This document shows positions 37,362 through 46,203 of a stretch of 64,000 nucleotides of DNA, one piece after another. The notes beneath the pieces are model-generated. The model was given only the letters and a program-made list of their open reading frames with translations. It did no database searches and was not told the origin of the DNA. Location: assembly GCF_000312365.2 (NCBI RefSeq), contig NZ_HG003687.1:47815-111814 (forward strand), read 5' to 3'. The translations under genes and the position numbers were made by a program. The stretch is from Anaerococcus provencensis. GTDB taxonomy: Bacteria; Bacillota; Clostridia; Tissierellales; Peptoniphilaceae. Position 1 is the first letter of the stretch. Every line of letters begins with the position of its first letter.

Positions 37362-38558
37362 ATGACTGAATATTACAACGCATGGAAAGAAATGTTTGAG
37401 AATTCTCAAAAAATGATGAATGACTGGATGGGAGCTTTTACTAATCCTGGCCAAGCTAAGGATAGTACTGAAACAAGTGCAAGCTTCAATCCTTACAACT
37501 ATCAAGATTTTGTTAATATGCAACAAAATTGGTACAAAGATTGGAAAAATATGTACCAAGGAATGAACAATATGTACAAAGGGATGAATACAGCAAATTT
37601 AATGTTTAACGGTCCTTACCAAGTTTGGGTTGATATGATGGATTCTTATAATCCATTCCAAATAGGCCAAAGCATGAATCCTTTTAACCGTGACGTTTTT
37701 GAAAAAATGCAAAATTCACAAAAGTTGTATCTATTACTTTATGAACAATGGAAACAATTTAATGACCAAATTATAAAACCAGGTAGTGATAATCTAAATA
37801 AGAATATCCATGAAATGGCTGAACAGTTTAATCAAGTGTTCACATCTAACTTTATCCCACTATTACCAAAGGAATTGCAAGGTCTTGCACTAAATACTCA
37901 AAGCTATTTCAACACATATTTTAAATCAATGGAAAACTTCTTGGGTCCATGGGCCTATGCTTATCAAAATATTGCTGATATTACAATGCAAAGTATGTTT
38001 GATGATCCAATGAAGTTCTCTGATACACTAAAACAATGGAAGGCTGCTTATGACCAAACATTTGGTATTTTGGTTAAATCACCAGTGGTTGGATCATCAC
38101 GTGAGCTATTGGAACAAAACAACAAGGCTGTCAATGCTATGATTGAAATGCTTGTTGCAGTTTCTGAATATATGACAAGAACAGCTTCAATAGGATATAA
38201 GTACTCAAAAGAATACTTTGAAAACTATGCAACATCAATTCAAGAAGGAGAGCAACCAAAGACATTTAAAGAATTCTATGATATGTGGTCTAAGTATGTT
38301 GAGGATGCTATCGAAACATATTTCTACACAGATGAATTTGCAGAAGTTTTAGCAAAAACAGCGGAAACTTCAATGATATTTAAAGTTGAATATGATAAAG
38401 TTATAGAAAAATCTCTATCTAACCTACCAATAGTTACTATCTCACAAGTTGATGGCGTATATGAAAAAGTATACAACTTAAGACGCGAATTAAGAGAAGT
38501 GAAAAAAGAACTAGAGGATTTAAAGGCTAGCCTTAATACAAAAACTGAACAAAAATAA
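37362..38558 (+). CDS. phaE: Class III polyhydroxyalkanoate synthase subunit PhaE
   Basis: The 398-residue, Trp/Tyr/Asn-rich helical protein begins YYNAWKEMFENSQKMMNDWM, with long amphipathic helices and a C-terminal segment containing VYEKVYNLRRELREVKKELE, a coiled coil typical of PhaE. PhaE forms the active complex with PhaC at the surface of storage granules. It lies 29 bases upstream of phaC. Confidence 0.88.
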   Translation: MTEYYNAWKEMFENSQKMMNDWMGAFTNPGQAKDSTETSASFNPYNYQDFVNMQQNWYKDWKNMYQGMNNMYKGMNTANLMFNGPYQVWVDMMDSYNPFQIGQSMNPFNRDVFEKMQNSQKLYLLLYEQWKQFNDQIIKPGSDNLNKNIHEMAEQFNQVFTSNFIPLLPKELQGLALNTQSYFNTYFKSMENFLGPWAYAYQNIADITMQSMFDDPMKFSDTLKQWKAAYDQTFGILVKSPVVGSSRELLEQNNKAVNAMIEMLVAVSEYMTRTASIGYKYSKEYFENYATSIQEGEQPKTFKEFYDMWSKYVEDAIETYFYTDEFAEVLAKTAETSMIFKVEYDKVIEKSLSNLPIVTISQVDGVYEKVYNLRRELREVKKELEDLKASLNTKTEQK

Positions 38559-38587
38559 GATGAATAATTAGATTGTGGAGGTTTATA

Positions 38588-39658
38588 ATGTACGGAGATT
38601 TCAATTTCTTTGATATGAAAACCACTGTGGAAGATAATATCAAAACCCAAGAAAAATTTTTAAAAAGCTTTGAATCTATGATGAATGTCGAGGGCAACCT
38701 TGCTAATCAAACTCCTAGAGAGCTAGTATTCAAAGAGGATAAACTAAAACTTTATCACTACAACAAACAAGCTACAAAGGTAAGCAAGACACCAACTCTT
38801 ATTGTATATGCCTTGGTAAATACTCCATCTATGATGGATATCAGCCAAGATAAATCTTTTATCAAAAAATTAGTAGAAAGTGGTCTTGACCTATACCTTA
38901 TCGAATGGGGATACCCAACTCAAGAAGATAAGTATTTAACCCTTGACGATTATATTAATATCTATATAGATGATTGTGTTGACCATATTAGGAAAGAAAA
39001 TAAAGTTTCTAAGATCAACATCCTAGGCGTATGCCAAGGTGGTACTTTCTCATTAATGTATACAGCTTTGCATCCTGAGAAAATCAAAAATGTAGTAACA
39101 ATGGTAACACCAGTGGACTTCTCTACTGATGATGGATTGCTATTCAAATGGGGCAAATACCTAAGCCCAGATACAATGGTAGATGCTTTTGGTGTGGTAC
39201 CAGGTGATTTTATGAACACAGGATTTTTGACCCTAAGGCCAATTTCTCTTATGGTAAACAAATACGTGGATGTTATAAATGACCTAGAAGACCCAGACTA
39301 TGCTGCAAACTTCATGACCATGGAAAAATGGATATTTGACTCACCAGGCCAAGCTGGTAATGCTTACAAGGAATTCCTAAATTCTATGTATAGAGAAAAC
39401 AAACTAGCTAAGGGTGAGATGGATATAGCAGGCAAGAAAGTTGACCTAAAAAAGATTACTCAACCTGTATTAAACCTATATGCTCAAAAAGATAACCAAG
39501 TTCCAAACGCTGCATCTATACCACTAAAAGACCTAACAGGATCTAAAGACTTCACAGAAAAATGCTTCCCAACTGGTCATATTGGAATGTTTGTAAGTGG
39601 CAGAAGCCAAAAAGAAGTAGCGCCAACTGTTGTTGAATGGCTACAACAACGTTCTTAA
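38588..39658 (+). CDS. phaC: Class III polyhydroxyalkanoate synthase subunit PhaC
   Basis: The 356-residue alpha/beta-hydrolase-fold polymerase has the catalytic triad Cys149 (GVCQGG), Asp302 (AQKDNQVP) and His331 (TGHIGM). These are the same residue numbers as in the Allochromatium vinosum class III enzyme, which supports the start at 38588 after GTGGAGG. It polymerises 3-hydroxyacyl-CoA into polyester. It forms an operon with phaE and a PhaJ-like hydratase. Confidence 0.95.
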   Translation: MYGDFNFFDMKTTVEDNIKTQEKFLKSFESMMNVEGNLANQTPRELVFKEDKLKLYHYNKQATKVSKTPTLIVYALVNTPSMMDISQDKSFIKKLVESGLDLYLIEWGYPTQEDKYLTLDDYINIYIDDCVDHIRKENKVSKINILGVCQGGTFSLMYTALHPEKIKNVVTMVTPVDFSTDDGLLFKWGKYLSPDTMVDAFGVVPGDFMNTGFLTLRPISLMVNKYVDVINDLEDPDYAANFMTMEKWIFDSPGQAGNAYKEFLNSMYRENKLAKGEMDIAGKKVDLKKITQPVLNLYAQKDNQVPNAASIPLKDLTGSKDFTEKCFPTGHIGMFVSGRSQKEVAPTVVEWLQQRS

Positions 39659-39671
39659 TAAAGGAGCGATG

Positions 39672-40097
39672 ATGGAAGAGATTAAAGGATTAACAATAGA
39701 TCAATTGGAAGTTGGACAAAAAGTTTCATTTACAAAGACAGTAACAGAAGCAGATGTATATAACTATGCAGGAGTTTCTGGAGATTTTAACCCAGCTCAT
39801 ATGAACGAAGAATATGCAAAAAACACTGCCTTTAAGACACGTATAGCTCATGGCATGCTTTCAGCAGGATTCATATCTGCAGTTCTTGGAACAAAACTTC
39901 CAGGACCTGGAACAATTTATCTTAACCAAGACTTAAGATTTACCAAACCAGTGCATTTTGGAGATACCATTACTGCAACCATAACTGTTGAAGAATTGAT
40001 AAAGGAAAAAAATAGAGCAATACTAAAAACAGTTTGTACAAACCAAGATGGTGACGTTGTTGTAGAGGGCACAGCAAAGGTAATGTCACCAAAATAA
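39672..40097 (+). CDS. phaJ: MaoC-family (R)-specific enoyl-CoA hydratase (PhaJ-like)
   Basis: The 141-residue hotdog-fold protein has the hydratase motif GDFNPAHMN, with catalytic Asp38 and His43 spaced as in PhaJ, and RIAHGMLSAG. It would convert trans-2-enoyl-CoA to (R)-3-hydroxyacyl-CoA, the substrate of PhaC. There are two possible ATGs (39669 and 39672); the second has better spacing to GGAG. It follows phaC by 13 bases. Confidence 0.85.
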   Translation: MEEIKGLTIDQLEVGQKVSFTKTVTEADVYNYAGVSGDFNPAHMNEEYAKNTAFKTRIAHGMLSAGFISAVLGTKLPGPGTIYLNQDLRFTKPVHFGDTITATITVEELIKEKNRAILKTVCTNQDGDVVVEGTAKVMSPK

Positions 40098-40106
40098 AAT
40101 AAAGTT

Positions 40107-40139
40107 TGAAGGAAGCTTCTTTGGAGGCTTTCTTTTTTT
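40107..40139 (+). terminator. Terminator of the pha operon
   Basis: GGAAGC and GCTTTC flank TTCTTTGGAG and are followed by a run of T. Confidence 0.7.
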
Positions 40140-40160
40140 GATATCGTTATCAACAAATAA

Positions 40161-40189
40161 TTAACATTTAATTCTTATGATGTTATAAT
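40161..40189 (+). promoter_or_regulatory. Promoter of the malic enzyme gene
   Basis: TTAACA, 17 bases, TATAAT. The leader is about 120 bases and holds two hairpins: ATGAGATT/AATCTCAT (40209-40252) and AAGCGA/TCGCTT (40255-40276). Confidence 0.7.
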
Positions 40190-40318
40190 ATAGAATATAG
40201 ACTTATATAATGAGATTAATGGCAGAAAATAAACTATTAAATCTCATCATGCTTAAGCGAGAGTATTTTATCGCTTACATAAGAATTGTTATTCTAGAAA
40301 AAATAAAAGGAGTGAATC

Positions 40319-41470
40319 ATGGACGTTTATGAAAAAGCATTAGAAAAGCATAAAGAATGGCAAGGTAAGGTTGGCACAGATGTAAAGGCTAAGGTTAATA
40401 ATGCCGAAGATTTGACCTATGCTTACACACCAGGAGTTGCTGAACCTTGTAGAGAGATTGCAAAAGATGAAGCTTTAGCATACGAATACACAATGAAAGC
40501 AAATACTATTGCAGTAGTAAGTGATGGTTCTGCTGTTCTAGGACTTGGTAATATCGGTCCAAAAGCAGCTTTGCCTGTTATGGAAGGAAAGGCAGTACTT
40601 TTCAAAGAATTTGGTGGAGTAAATGCTGTTCCAATAGTTGTAGACACCCAAGATCCTGATGAAATCATAAATATTGTGAAAAACATAGCGCCAGGCTTTG
40701 GTGGAATCAACCTTGAAGATATATCTTCACCAAGATGTGTATATATAGAAGATACACTAAAGGAAGAACTAGATATACCAGTATTCCACGATGACCAACA
40801 CGGTACAGCAATTGTAACAGTAGCAGCTCTTATCAATGCTCTAAAACTAGTAGACAAAAAACCGGAAGACATCAAACTAGTAATATCCGGAGCTGGTGCA
40901 GCAGGATTTTCTTGTGCAAAACTAATAAGAGATTTGGGAGTAAAAAACATCATAGTATGCGACTCACGTGGAGCAATCAGCGAACTTATGCTAAACTCAG
41001 GCAACCCAGTAAAAGCGCAAATTGCAGAAATGTTTAACCCAGAAAACTTTGAAGGAAGCCTAAAAGAAGCCTTGGTTGGAGCAGACGTATTTGTAGGAGT
41101 ATCAGCACCAAATATCATTGACGGTGATGACATCAAAAATATGAACGATGATGCCATAGTATTTGCCATGGCAAATCCAGTGCCAGAAATAGACTACAAC
41201 GAAGCCATAGAAGCTGGTGCAAAAGTAGTAGCAACAGGCAGATCTGACTATCCAAACCAAATAAATAACGTCCTAGCCTTCCCAGGAATCTTCAAAGGAG
41301 CCCTAGAATCTCGCGCACCACAAATTACAGATGAGATGAAAATGACGGCAGCAAAAGCTCTGGCAGCCTTTGTAGAAGATGACGAACTAAATCCAGAATA
41401 CGTAATCCCATCAGCCTTTGAAGAGGGCATAGCAGAAGCAGTAAGTAAGGCTGTAAAGACTCTAAAATAA
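40319..41470 (+). CDS. NAD(P)-dependent malic enzyme (malate to pyruvate)
   Basis: This 383-residue bacterial malic enzyme decarboxylates malate oxidatively to pyruvate. Visible motifs are the metal/substrate loop FHDDQHGTAIV (about residue 158), the Rossmann motif ISGAGAAGFSCA (about 190), and SRCVYIED-like and GRSDYPNQINN segments. Length is that of the single-domain ME without a phosphotransacetylase extension. It has its own promoter with a structured leader and its own terminator. The cofactor cannot be assigned from sequence. Confidence 0.93.
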   Translation: MDVYEKALEKHKEWQGKVGTDVKAKVNNAEDLTYAYTPGVAEPCREIAKDEALAYEYTMKANTIAVVSDGSAVLGLGNIGPKAALPVMEGKAVLFKEFGGVNAVPIVVDTQDPDEIINIVKNIAPGFGGINLEDISSPRCVYIEDTLKEELDIPVFHDDQHGTAIVTVAALINALKLVDKKPEDIKLVISGAGAAGFSCAKLIRDLGVKNIIVCDSRGAISELMLNSGNPVKAQIAEMFNPENFEGSLKEALVGADVFVGVSAPNIIDGDDIKNMNDDAIVFAMANPVPEIDYNEAIEAGAKVVATGRSDYPNQINNVLAFPGIFKGALESRAPQITDEMKMTAAKALAAFVEDDELNPEYVIPSAFEEGIAEAVSKAVKTLK

Positions 41471-41512
41471 TTGATAATATAAGTTTTGAAAGTAAAATTA
41501 TAAAAGAAAGTA

Positions 41513-41548
41513 AAGAGACATGTTACTAAGTAACAGTCTCTTTTGTTT
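41513..41548 (+). terminator. Terminator of the malic enzyme gene
   Basis: AAAGAGAC-atGTTAC-taa-GTAACag-TCTCTTTTG, two stacked stems. Confidence 0.9.
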
Positions 41549-41712
41549 TTAAAAAACAAAAAGAAAATCTTTTTAGATATATGATTTATTTTGATTATTG
41601 TAATTGATTTAGAGATTTTTTAGTATATAACTTTGACTTACGGGATTTTTTCTAGTAATTATGCAATAAGGTTTTAAATGGAAGATGAGAAAAGATTATA
41701 TTTTTGATGTTA

Positions 41713-42272
41713 TGAACATCTTTTATTTATTTGTAGTTTAAGGTTGTACCGTTGCACTAAGGGGAAAACCCAGGGGAGTTCCGATTCTCCCCAACCGGTT
41801 TTCCCCCCTTAAACCCCCATTTCCGCTACCCCCTCGAAACGGCCACTGCGTGGTGCTGGAACTTGTAAGAATTTGCCGTGCAAATTCTTGCCATATGATA
41901 TGGTGAAATCATATTATAGACTACAAAAATTGGTGTTTTCTAAATCTTGAATTTCTAAAATCGCAAACTCGCTACGCTCAAACAGTGCGATTTCTTAACG
42001 AAATTATACGATTTGAAAACAAAGCAATTTTCCCACCTCAAATCCTATGTATGTTGCACTTGTAGGCTTAGTGGTGCAGTGAATATTGTATTAACAGTCC
42101 AAACAAAAGAATTTGCGAAGCAAACTTCCACTAATCATGCCCCACGCAGTGTCGGAGGGGGTGAAAAGGGTTTTGGGGGACCGGGGGAAAGGGTATAGGG
42201 GTCTCCGTAACCCCTAATCCCTATCCCCCGGAGTCGAAGCTACAGCCTTAAATTAAAAAAATACAAGATATC
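41713..42272. repeat. Large nested-palindrome repeat element, copy 7
   Basis: The left end ACATCTTTTATTTATTTG ... GGTTGTACCGTTGCAC and right end GAGTCGAAGCTACAGCC ... CAAGATATC are inverted. The left arm is the GGGGAAAACCC/CTCCCC module; the right arm is a different G-rich module with five G runs (42168-42200). The conserved core is at about 41930-42030, inverted relative to copies 2 to 5. There is no central REP-like pair. Confidence 0.82.
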
Positions 42273-42454
42273 AACCCTAAAGTATTATTCACAAAGATGC
42301 TTCATTCAGACGCGTTGTGTCTCATATATGGGATTATAAACATATTGGAATAATAAAATTAGTAAATATAATAAAATATATTAAAATGATTATTGAATCT
42401 AGCGGACTGATACATATGCTAATAGGTATCTTTATTAAATAGAAAGGGATGTTG

Positions 42455-43276
42455 ATGAAAAACAATATAAAATTAATAGTCACTGACCTTGATGGGACCT
42501 TGGTGGATTCTTCTAGTAAGGTGATTTTGGAAAATAAAATTGTTCTTAAAGCTCTCCATGACAAGGGGATAAAGATTGGCATTGCTACTGGCAGGCCTTT
42601 TAATGCCTTTTGGTGGATAAGGCAGGAGCTTGGGCTTGAATCTTTTGATGATTATTCTATTTGCAATACTGGTGCCTTTGTCAGATGCAATGCTGATGGC
42701 AAGAAGATTGTCGACAATTCTTTAACTGTTGAGGATTTTTATAAGATATCGTCTTATCTAGATGATTATGACCTACAATTTGCTTTGTTTTCTAAGGATG
42801 TTCTCTATAACAATGCAGAAGTTTTAAATGATGGTTTTCTAAAAGATCAAAGCATTTTGCTCATGCCACGCCAAAAGTACAAGACTTTTGAAGAAATACC
42901 TTGTGATATAGGTAGGGCTGCTTTTTTAGGGGACAAAGATGTTTTAGATAGCTTCTACAAAGATAAAAAATCAGAAATCGAAAAAGATTATATGACTATG
43001 AGAAATGAGGACTATGCCTTGGAAGTTTTGAAGAAAACATCTGGCAAAGAAAAAGCTTTAAAGGCACTTTGTGATTATCTTGGTATTAGTACAGATGAAG
43101 TTATGTATTTTGGAGATGGAGCCAATGATAAGGCTGCTATAGACCTTGCTGGAATAGGTGTTGCCATGGGCAATGCATCTGACGAGACAAAAAGAGTAGC
43201 AGATTTTGTGGCGAAAACCAACGATGAGGCAGGTCTTTGTGAGTTTTTGAAAGAATATTTTGATTTAGAGGTATAG
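42455..43276 (+). CDS. Cof-type HAD-superfamily phosphatase
   Basis: The 273-residue HAD hydrolase has the nucleophile pair Asp11/Asp13 (TDLDGTLVDSS), a type IIB cap (residues about 85-190) and the motif IV FGDGANDKAAI, typical of Cof/YwtE sugar-phosphate or flavin-precursor phosphatases. I chose the ATG at 42455, six bases after AAAGGG-ATGTTG. The substrate cannot be predicted. The stop abuts the next start. Confidence 0.9.
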   Translation: MKNNIKLIVTDLDGTLVDSSSKVILENKIVLKALHDKGIKIGIATGRPFNAFWWIRQELGLESFDDYSICNTGAFVRCNADGKKIVDNSLTVEDFYKISSYLDDYDLQFALFSKDVLYNNAEVLNDGFLKDQSILLMPRQKYKTFEEIPCDIGRAAFLGDKDVLDSFYKDKKSEIEKDYMTMRNEDYALEVLKKTSGKEKALKALCDYLGISTDEVMYFGDGANDKAAIDLAGIGVAMGNASDETKRVADFVAKTNDEAGLCEFLKEYFDLEV

Positions 43277-44068
43277 ATGGACACATTTGCTATTTTATCT
43301 TCAGGATCATCGGGCAATTGTCTTTTTGTAGAGTACAAGGGGACTAACATCTTGATTGATGCTGGATTTTCGGCAAAAAGAATTGAATACTTATTAGGAG
43401 AAATTGGCAAATCTCCCAAAGAACTTGACGCAATCTTTGTAACCCATGAGCACGCAGATCACTCCAAAGGTCTAGGAACTATGAGTCGCAAGCACAATTT
43501 GCCAATATATGCCAATAATGGTACTTGGCAATCTCTAGTTAAAAATTGTGGTAAAATCAAAGAAGAAAATATAAAAGTTTTTGATACAGGCAAATTTTTA
43601 AGCTTTGGCTCTATGGATATACTTCCAATCAAAATCCACCACGATGCCAAAGAGCCTGTTGGCTATGTCATATATATTGGCAACAAAAAGATTACCATAC
43701 TTACAGATACTGGCATAGTTGATGAAAAAATGGCTTATGAGATAAAGGGTTCTGATATATACTACATGGAAGCCAACCACGACCTTGAAGCCCTAAAGCG
43801 TGGACCATATCCATACCCGCTAAAGCTTAGGGTTATGAGCAATATGGGCCATTTGTCAAATGACCAGTCGGCAGAAGTCCTGGCAGATGCCTTAGAGGGA
43901 AAAAGAGAACATGTTTACCTAGGCCACCTATCAGAAACCAATAACACTCCAGAATTATCAAGGCTTACAGTGGACAATTACCTAACAAGCCTAGGCCTAG
44001 ATACCAAAAAAGATATTGTTTTAGATGTTGCAGATAGACACAATCCATCTGGGATTGTCAAATTATAG
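43277..44068 (+). CDS. Metallo-beta-lactamase-fold hydrolase (WalJ/YycJ type)
   Basis: The 263-residue protein starts with LSSGSSGNCLFVEYKGTNIL and has the metal motif THEHADHSKG (about residue 56), followed later by EANHD and GHLS, all characteristic of YycJ/WalJ nucleases that act on DNA during replication and repair. In some Firmicutes this gene lies beside the walRK signalling genes, but not here. It directly follows the HAD gene. Confidence 0.88.
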   Translation: MDTFAILSSGSSGNCLFVEYKGTNILIDAGFSAKRIEYLLGEIGKSPKELDAIFVTHEHADHSKGLGTMSRKHNLPIYANNGTWQSLVKNCGKIKEENIKVFDTGKFLSFGSMDILPIKIHHDAKEPVGYVIYIGNKKITILTDTGIVDEKMAYEIKGSDIYYMEANHDLEALKRGPYPYPLKLRVMSNMGHLSNDQSAEVLADALEGKREHVYLGHLSETNNTPELSRLTVDNYLTSLGLDTKKDIVLDVADRHNPSGIVKL

Positions 44069-44077
44069 AGGAAAATA

Positions 44078-44890
44078 ATGGAATTAGTTGAAATTGAAAG
44101 ATCAATTATAAAAAAATATAGAAAAGAAATTTGGTCACCCTTCATAAAAGCAATCAAGGAATTTGAGCTTATAAATGATGGGGATAAGGTTGCAGTAGCA
44201 ATATCTGGGGGCAAGGACTCCCTATTGCTAGCCAAGGTCATAGAAGAACTTCACAAGCACTCCAAGGTGAAATTTGACGTAGCATACATTGCAATGGACC
44301 CAGGCTACAGTCCAGAAAATAGAGAGCGCCTAGAAGAAAACTTCAAATACCTAAATATCGATGGACAAATATTTGATACAGATGTATTTCAAATAGCAGA
44401 AAGCGTATCAAAGGGCCAATATCCATGCTATATGTGTGCCAGAATGCGCAGGGGAAGTTTATATTCCAAGGCTCAAGAGCTCGGTTGCAACAAGATTGCC
44501 CTAGGTCATCATATGAATGATGTCATAGAAACTATAATGTTAAATGTCCTATATGCGGGCAATTTCAAAACTATGAAGCCAAGACTCAAGGCCCAAAACT
44601 TTGAAAATATGGAGCTTATCCGTCCTTTTTATTATGTAAAAGAAGAAGACATCATAAAATGGCGTGACTATATAGAACTTTTTGCTCTAAACTGTGCATG
44701 CTCAGTAACAAAATCCCAGGAAGCTTACACCAGGAAAATGATCAAAAATATGATAGCTAGTATGAAAGAGTCAAATCCTGATGTTGAAATGTCAATACTT
44801 CGTTCGGCAGAAAATGTCAACTGTGACATGGTTATAGGCTATCAATTACATGGTGAAAAACATTCTTTTATGGAGGAATTTAATGATTGA
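44078..44890 (+). CDS. TtcA/TilS-family tRNA-modifying ATP pyrophosphatase
   Basis: The 270-residue N-type ATP pyrophosphatase has the PP-loop AISGGKDSLLLA (about residue 42) and a CYMC pair near residue 114, with a further cysteine pair CACS near 208, as in TtcA-type 2-thiocytidine enzymes that use an iron-sulfur cluster. It probably thiolates tRNA. It is followed by uppP, whose start overlaps its stop (AATGATTGA). Confidence 0.85.
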   Translation: MELVEIERSIIKKYRKEIWSPFIKAIKEFELINDGDKVAVAISGGKDSLLLAKVIEELHKHSKVKFDVAYIAMDPGYSPENRERLEENFKYLNIDGQIFDTDVFQIAESVSKGQYPCYMCARMRRGSLYSKAQELGCNKIALGHHMNDVIETIMLNVLYAGNFKTMKPRLKAQNFENMELIRPFYYVKEEDIIKWRDYIELFALNCACSVTKSQEAYTRKMIKNMIASMKESNPDVEMSILRSAENVNCDMVIGYQLHGEKHSFMEEFND

Positions 44891-45764
44891 ATTTTTAAAA
44901 GTACTAATACTTTCTATAGTGGAAGGGGTCACAGAATTCTTGCCGGTATCTTCAACCGGACACCTTATTCTAGTAAACGAATTTGTAAAGCTAAATCCGC
45001 CAGAATTTTCCAATGCTTTTAACGTAATTATCCAGCTTGGAGCAATATTTTCTGTTGTCGTAATATACTTTCAAATGCTAAATCCTTGGGATTACAGCAA
45101 GACCCACAAATATTTTCCAAAAAATTATGAAAACTTGAATGGACAGTCGAGATTTTACTTTAGACTTACCCATCCGGATTCAAGGACCATGGAACTTTGG
45201 AAAAGGGTTATAGTAGGAATCTTGCCAGCAGGAGTCCTTGGATTTTTGTTTGACGACTTTATAGACGAACACTTATTTAACCCAATGGTTGTGGCAACCA
45301 TGCTTCTACTTTGGGGTTTAATAATAATTTTTGTAGAAAAAAGAAATGACAACAAAACAGGTTTTGTTCATGACAATATAACAAATGTCCCATACAAAAC
45401 AGTCCTAGCCATAGGATTTTTTCAAGCCTTGGCCATGATACCAGGAACATCTAGATCAGCTGCAACTATAATGGGAGCAATGATTCTAGGATTAAGCCGT
45501 GAAGCTGCAGCAGAATTTTCATTTTTCCTAGCAATTCCAACCATGCTTGGAGCAACCTTGCTAAAAGTAGTAAAAAACGTCCATGGCTTTGCGGGAAGTC
45601 AATGGCTACTAATAGTAATTGGCATGGTTTTAAGCTTTGTAGTTGCATATATTGTTATAAAGAAATTTATGGAATACATCAGCAAAAATGACTTCATACC
45701 TTTTGGTATATATAGGATAATTCTAGCTGCTGTAGTATTTATGTATTTTGGGATTGTAAAATAG
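44883..45764 (+). CDS. uppP: Undecaprenyl-diphosphatase (bacitracin resistance)
   Basis: The 293-residue integral membrane phosphatase has the two BacA motifs GVTEFLPVSSTGHL (about residue 13) and PGTSRSAATIMG (about 195) and about eight membrane helices. It recycles the lipid carrier for cell wall and polysaccharide synthesis. I chose the ATG at 44883 after TGGAGGAATTTA; the longer frame lies inside the preceding gene. Confidence 0.96.
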   Translation: MIEFLKVLILSIVEGVTEFLPVSSTGHLILVNEFVKLNPPEFSNAFNVIIQLGAIFSVVVIYFQMLNPWDYSKTHKYFPKNYENLNGQSRFYFRLTHPDSRTMELWKRVIVGILPAGVLGFLFDDFIDEHLFNPMVVATMLLLWGLIIIFVEKRNDNKTGFVHDNITNVPYKTVLAIGFFQALAMIPGTSRSAATIMGAMILGLSREAAAEFSFFLAIPTMLGATLLKVVKNVHGFAGSQWLLIVIGMVLSFVVAYIVIKKFMEYISKNDFIPFGIYRIILAAVVFMYFGIVK

Positions 45765-45794
45765 ATAGTTTGTTGAAAAAGGAATGGTTTGGAT

Positions 45795-45910
45795 AAAGAT
45801 TCTTCGCATTCGCCAGAATGACAGATGGAAGGATGTAAAACTCTTTAATCTATAGAAAAGCATTCGATTCTCACACTGTCATCCTCGAGGGAACGGATTT
45901 TAGGGATAAC
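45795..45910. repeat. Two degenerate REP-like repeats
   Basis: AGATTCTTCGCATTCGCCAG AATGACAG (45798-45825) and CACTGTCATCCTCGAGGGAA (45878-45897) lie downstream of uppP. Confidence 0.65.
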
Positions 45911-45966
45911 AAAAGGATTTTTATTAGAATAATTTCGTTCAGGATTTGTTTATATTTTTTAATGAT

Positions 45967-46145
45967 ATGAATGTCTTCTATTTAGGTATAGTTTAAGGTT
46001 TTTTCGTTGTACCTCGGGGATAGGAATTAGGGGTTACGGAGACCCCTTTTTCCTTTCCCCCGATCCCCCTAAACCTTCTACACCCCCTCCGCTCCTGCGG
46101 AGAGCAATGAGCAGTAGAAGTTCGCTCCGCGAATTCTTCTTTTTA
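45967..46145. repeat. Nested-palindrome repeat element, copy 8 (half copy)
   Basis: Only the left end and left arm are present: GAATGTCTTCTATTTAGG, TTGTACCTCGGGGATAGG, CCTCCGCTCCTGCGGAG and CAGTAGAAGTTCGCTCC. The core and right arm are missing. The asparagine-synthase-like gene ends 60 bases further on. Confidence 0.75.
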
Positions 46146-46203
46146 CTATTAGATTTTATTTTTAAGTAAATTTCTCACACGCAAGTTTTATACTATAGGA
46201 ATG

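Noticed and set aside
40423-41169. Long minus-strand open frame (248 codons) inside the malic enzyme gene
   Set aside because: It is fully antisense to a well-supported enzyme, is Ser/Ile-rich and has no ribosome site; it is a shadow frame.
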